From: Azoarcus sp.
GTDB taxonomy: Bacteria > Pseudomonadota > Gammaproteobacteria > Burkholderiales > Rhodocyclaceae
NCBI GenBank assembly: GCA_023230755.1
Contig: JALNWS010000160.1
Span: 1-9,284 of the forward strand
Length of the DNA stretch: 9,284 nt
Direction: 5' to 3'
Below are positions 6,910 to 9,284 of this stretch, piece by piece; the first letter of the stretch is position 1; the number at the start of each line of letters is the position of its first letter. The notes under the pieces were generated by a model that was not told the origin of the DNA, ran no database searches, and saw only the letters and a list, made by a program, of their open reading frames with translations. The translations under genes were made by a program, and so were the position numbers.

Positions 6910-8037
6910 TTAACGCAACTGATCCAGCGCCTTCTGCAGGTTTGCGACCGTACGCTTGATGTTGTGCAGCTTGTCGAGGCCAAACAGGCCAAGGCGAAAT
7001 GTCTTGAAATCTGCAGGCTCATCACACTGCAGTGGCACGCCCGCGGCGCTCTGCAGCCCCGCCTGGGCAAACTTGGCACCGCTGCGAATTCCGTCGTCAT
7101 CAGTGTAGCTGACCACCACGCCAGGCGCCTTGAAGCCCTCGGCCGCCACACTGCGAAAACCGCGACTTTCCAGCAGCGCGCGTACCTTTGCGCCCAGTTC
7201 GACCTGCTCGTCCCGCACCCGCTCCAGCCCATAGGCTTCGGTTTCCCGCATCGCTTCGTGCAGTTTTGCCAGCGCGTCGGTCGGCATCGTGGCGTGATAC
7301 GCGTGCGCGCCGCCTTCGTACGCCTCCATGATCTGCAACCATTTCTTGAGGTCGCAGGCAAAGCTGGTGCTCGTGGTGGTGTCGATGCGCTCGCGCGCCT
7401 GGCGGCTGAGCATCACCATCGCGCAGCAGGGCGACGCCGTCCACCCTTTTTGCGGCGCACTGATCAGGACGTCGACGCCTGTAGCCACCATGTCCACCCA
7501 CATGGCGCCGGATGCGATGCAGTCGAGCACGAACAGCCCGCCCTCCGCATGCACGGCATCGGCCACCGCCTTCAGGTAATCGTCCGGCAGGATCATGCCC
7601 GAAGAGGTTTCGACGTGCGGCGCAAACACGACGTCAGGCTTGTGCTGACGAATCGCGGCGACGGCATCCTCGACCGCCACCGGCGCAAAGGGCGTCTGCG
7701 GACCGGCGCTCACCGGACGCGCCTTGAGCACGACAGACGTTTCGGGGATGCGGCCCATGTCGAATATCTGCGTCCAGCGGTAACTGAACCAGCCATTACG
7801 AATCACCAGGGCACGCTTGCCGGTGGCGAGCTGACGGGCCACCGCTTCCATGCCGAAAGTGCCACTGCCGGGCACGATTGCCACGGCGTCCGCATTGTAG
7901 GTGCGCTTGAGCATGGCCGAGAGCTCACGCATCACGCCCTGAAAAGCCTTGGACATGTGGTTGAGCGCACGGTCGGTGTAGACCACCGAGTATTCGAGCA
8001 GACCATCGGGATCTACGTTATTGAGCAAAGCGGGCAT
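6910..8037 (-). CDS. Class V PLP-dependent aminotransferase (alanine/serine-glyoxylate type)
   Basis: This is a 375-residue fold-type I transaminase, of normal family length and presumably cytosolic. It moves an amino group between an amino acid and an oxo acid, most likely alanine or serine and glyoxylate or pyruvate; the exact pair cannot be read from sequence. Visible are the cofactor phosphate loop PGSGT (56-60), HVETSSG (141-147) matching the NETST-like motif, Asp172 in VLDCIASG for the pyridine nitrogen, the Schiff-base Lys197 in SAPQKGW, YHATMPTDAL (247-256), and Arg348 in TFRLGLFG for the substrate carboxylate. The start is well set: ATG 8037 follows AAGGAGA (8042-8048 on the complement) by 4 nt. 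It lies 138 bp downstream of chrA on the same strand, so co-transcription is possible but not implied. No purine-, phosphonate- or serine-cycle neighbours help define its pathway. Confidence 0.92.
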   Translation of the reverse strand: MPALLNNVDPDGLLEYSVVYTDRALNHMSKAFQGVMRELSAMLKRTYNADAVAIVPGSGTFGMEAVARQLATGKRALVIRNGWFSYRWTQIFDMGRIPETSVVLKARPVSAGPQTPFAPVAVEDAVAAIRQHKPDVVFAPHVETSSGMILPDDYLKAVADAVHAEGGLFVLDCIASGAMWVDMVATGVDVLISAPQKGWTASPCCAMVMLSRQARERIDTTTSTSFACDLKKWLQIMEAYEGGAHAYHATMPTDALAKLHEAMRETEAYGLERVRDEQVELGAKVRALLESRGFRSVAAEGFKAPGVVVSYTDDDGIRSGAKFAQAGLQSAAGVPLQCDEPADFKTFRLGLFGLDKLHNIKRTVANLQKALDQLR

Positions 8038-8129
8038 CTTGTCTCCTTATGAATATCCTGGCCGCCCTGTGAGACACGCCCCTTGCAGGAACGTGCGCAG
8101 GCGGTCATGGCATTTCCTAGTTTCAGAGG

Positions 8130-8135
8130 ATTGTA
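8130..8135 (-). promoter_or_regulatory. Candidate -10 element upstream of the aminotransferase gene
   Basis: On the - strand TACAAT matches 5 of 6 consensus bases and lies about 92 nt before the start codon, within the 138-bp gap after chrA. No good -35 hexamer stands 16-18 nt upstream, so an activator would be needed or the match is accidental. Confidence 0.25.
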
Positions 8136-8175
8136 ACCACTCCTGTCGCACCCGTGGCTTCGAGCACCCACCTGT

Positions 8176-9284
8176 TCAAGCAATCACGGTCCTGGCCAGC
8201 AGCCCCAGCACTGCGCACATTGCGATGACATGGATGACGTTCATCCTGAAGCGGAACAAGGCCAGCGCAGCGATCAGTGCGATCAAGGCCGACGGCCAGT
8301 CAAAGGCGCCCTCGAAGCCGGCCGGCCACAGTACGTGATAACCGAAGAACAGCGCCAGATTCAGGATCACGCCGACGACCGCGGCGGTGATCGCGGTGAG
8401 CGGCGCGGTAAACTTAAGGTTGTCGTGGGTCGACTCCACCAGCGGTCCGCCGACCAGGATGAAGAGGAAGGATGGCAGAAAGGTGAACCAGGTCACCAGC
8501 GTCGCAGCCACCGCCCCCGCCAGAAAGCGCGTTTCGGGGCCGAACAGCTCGCCGACGTAGCCGCCGACAAAACCGACAAAGGCCACCACCATGATCAAGG
8601 GGCCGGGCGTGGTCTCACCCAGCGCGAGGCCGTCGATCATCTGCGTCGGGCTCAGCCAGCCGTAGTGTTCGACCCCGCCCTGATAGACATAGGGCAGGAC
8701 CGCATAGGCACCGCCGAAGGTCAGCAAGGCGGCCTTGGTGAAAAACCAGCCCATCTGCGTCAAGGTATCGTCCCAGCCCCGGGCCGCGATCAGCAGGCCC
8801 ATCGGCACCACCCACAGCAAGGCGCCACCGCCCAGCACCATCGCCAGTCTGAGCCAGCTGAAACGTGCATGCGCGGGCGTGGGCGTGTTGTCATCGATCA
8901 GCGCCCCTGCGGCCGACTTTGTCACGCTGGCGTGCCCGCCTCCCGAACTGAACCGGGCCGGGGCAAACCGCCCGCCGATGAAGCCCACCAGCGCCGCGCC
9001 AGCCACGATTGCTGGAAACGGCAGTTGCAGCGCAAAGATCGCCACGAAGGACGCCCCCGCGATCCCCCACAAGGCCGAATTCCTGAGCGCCCGCGAACCA
9101 ATGCGGTGCGCAGCCTGCAGCACGATCGCGGTCACGGCCGGCTTGATGCCGTAGAACAGCCCCACGACCAGCGGGACATCGCCGAATGCAATGTAGATCC
9201 ACGACAGCGCAATCAGAATGAACAGGGACGGCAGCACGAACAGCACGCCGGCCATCACCCCGCCCCAGGTCCGGTGCAGCAGCC
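8176..9284 (-). CDS. chrA: ChrA chromate transporter, bidomain (N-terminus beyond window)
   Basis: This is an inner-membrane CHR-family transporter that exports chromate. The frame stays open to the right edge (LLHRTWGGVMAGVLFVLPS reads straight through a GTG at 9258), so the start is outside; about 369 codons are visible and perhaps 50-90 residues are missing. The first CHR domain is represented by its later part (GGVMAGVLFVLPSL, then YGIKPAVTAIV). A polar linker follows, and then a complete second domain with FFTKAALLTFGGAYAVLPYV and the GETTPGPL motif, followed by several TM helices and the usual C-terminal WPSALIALIAALALFRF segment. Two homologous halves define the long-chain ChrA type. 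No chrB or other chromate gene is visible. No convincing terminator separates it from the aminotransferase gene. Chromate specificity is inferred from the family; sulfate-related or oxyanion roles exist among homologues. Confidence 0.9.
   Translation of the reverse strand, partial: LLHRTWGGVMAGVLFVLPSLFILIALSWIYIAFGDVPLVVGLFYGIKPAVTAIVLQAAHRIGSRALRNSALWGIAGASFVAIFALQLPFPAIVAGAALVGFIGGRFAPARFSSGGGHASVTKSAAGALIDDNTPTPAHARFSWLRLAMVLGGGALLWVVPMGLLIAARGWDDTLTQMGWFFTKAALLTFGGAYAVLPYVYQGGVEHYGWLSPTQMIDGLALGETTPGPLIMVVAFVGFVGGYVGELFGPETRFLAGAVAATLVTWFTFLPSFLFILVGGPLVESTHDNLKFTAPLTAITAAVVGVILNLALFFGYHVLWPAGFEGAFDWPSALIALIAALALFRFRMNVIHVIAMCAVLGLLARTVIA

Noticed and set aside
6895..8052. A + strand open frame of 385 codons across the aminotransferase gene
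   Set aside because: It is antisense shadow coding with skewed His/Arg content; the - strand frame has all aminotransferase motifs and a good SD.
8139..8175. Possible terminator hairpin after chrA
   Set aside because: Only 4-bp GTGG/CCAC pairings could be formed and no T-run follows on the - strand.

Overview
The window is a GC-rich chromosomal stretch with densely packed genes. Codon use and protein style suggest a betaproteobacterium, possibly of the Azoarcus/Thauera/Aromatoleum type (Rhodocyclales). That placement is an impression from protein character, not a measured result. No rRNA, tRNA, CRISPR array, insertion sequence or phage gene was seen.

Left part (1-5514, + strand): a metal-efflux operon. 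It opens with the 3' part of a CusB-type periplasmic adaptor carrying a fused C-terminal CusF-like copper/silver-binding domain. One base after its stop comes a complete CusA-type (HME4, Cu+/Ag+) RND pump that retains the methionine relay of the E. coli protein. Five bases later comes a 12-TM MFS transporter of unknown substrate. The tight spacing suggests one transcript. The outer-membrane partner (CusC-like) and any metal sensor would lie left of the window.

Middle (5511-6909): a GcvA-like LysR-type regulator on the - strand converges on the MFS gene, and their stop codons share bases. Diverging from it across an AT-richer 114-bp region is a 54-codon gene with a strong Shine-Dalgarno sequence, a plausible sigma70 promoter and a perfect 7-bp dyad at the predicted transcription start. 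Its product is a small unrecognised protein ending in a His-rich tail. The 136-bp gap after it holds a perfect 10-bp inverted repeat whose 12-nt centre contains an exact DnaA box (TTATCCACA).

Right part (6910-9284, - strand): a class V PLP-dependent aminotransferase of the alanine/serine-glyoxylate type, preceded by a two-domain ChrA chromate transporter whose N-terminus is cut by the window edge. The window therefore combines Cu/Ag efflux and chromate export with an unrelated metabolic enzyme and an uncharacterised regulator/small-protein pair. I see no clearly new multi-gene system. The points most worth checking are the DnaA box inside the dyad, the small His-tailed gene with its operator-like dyad, and the MFS gene attached to the cus operon.
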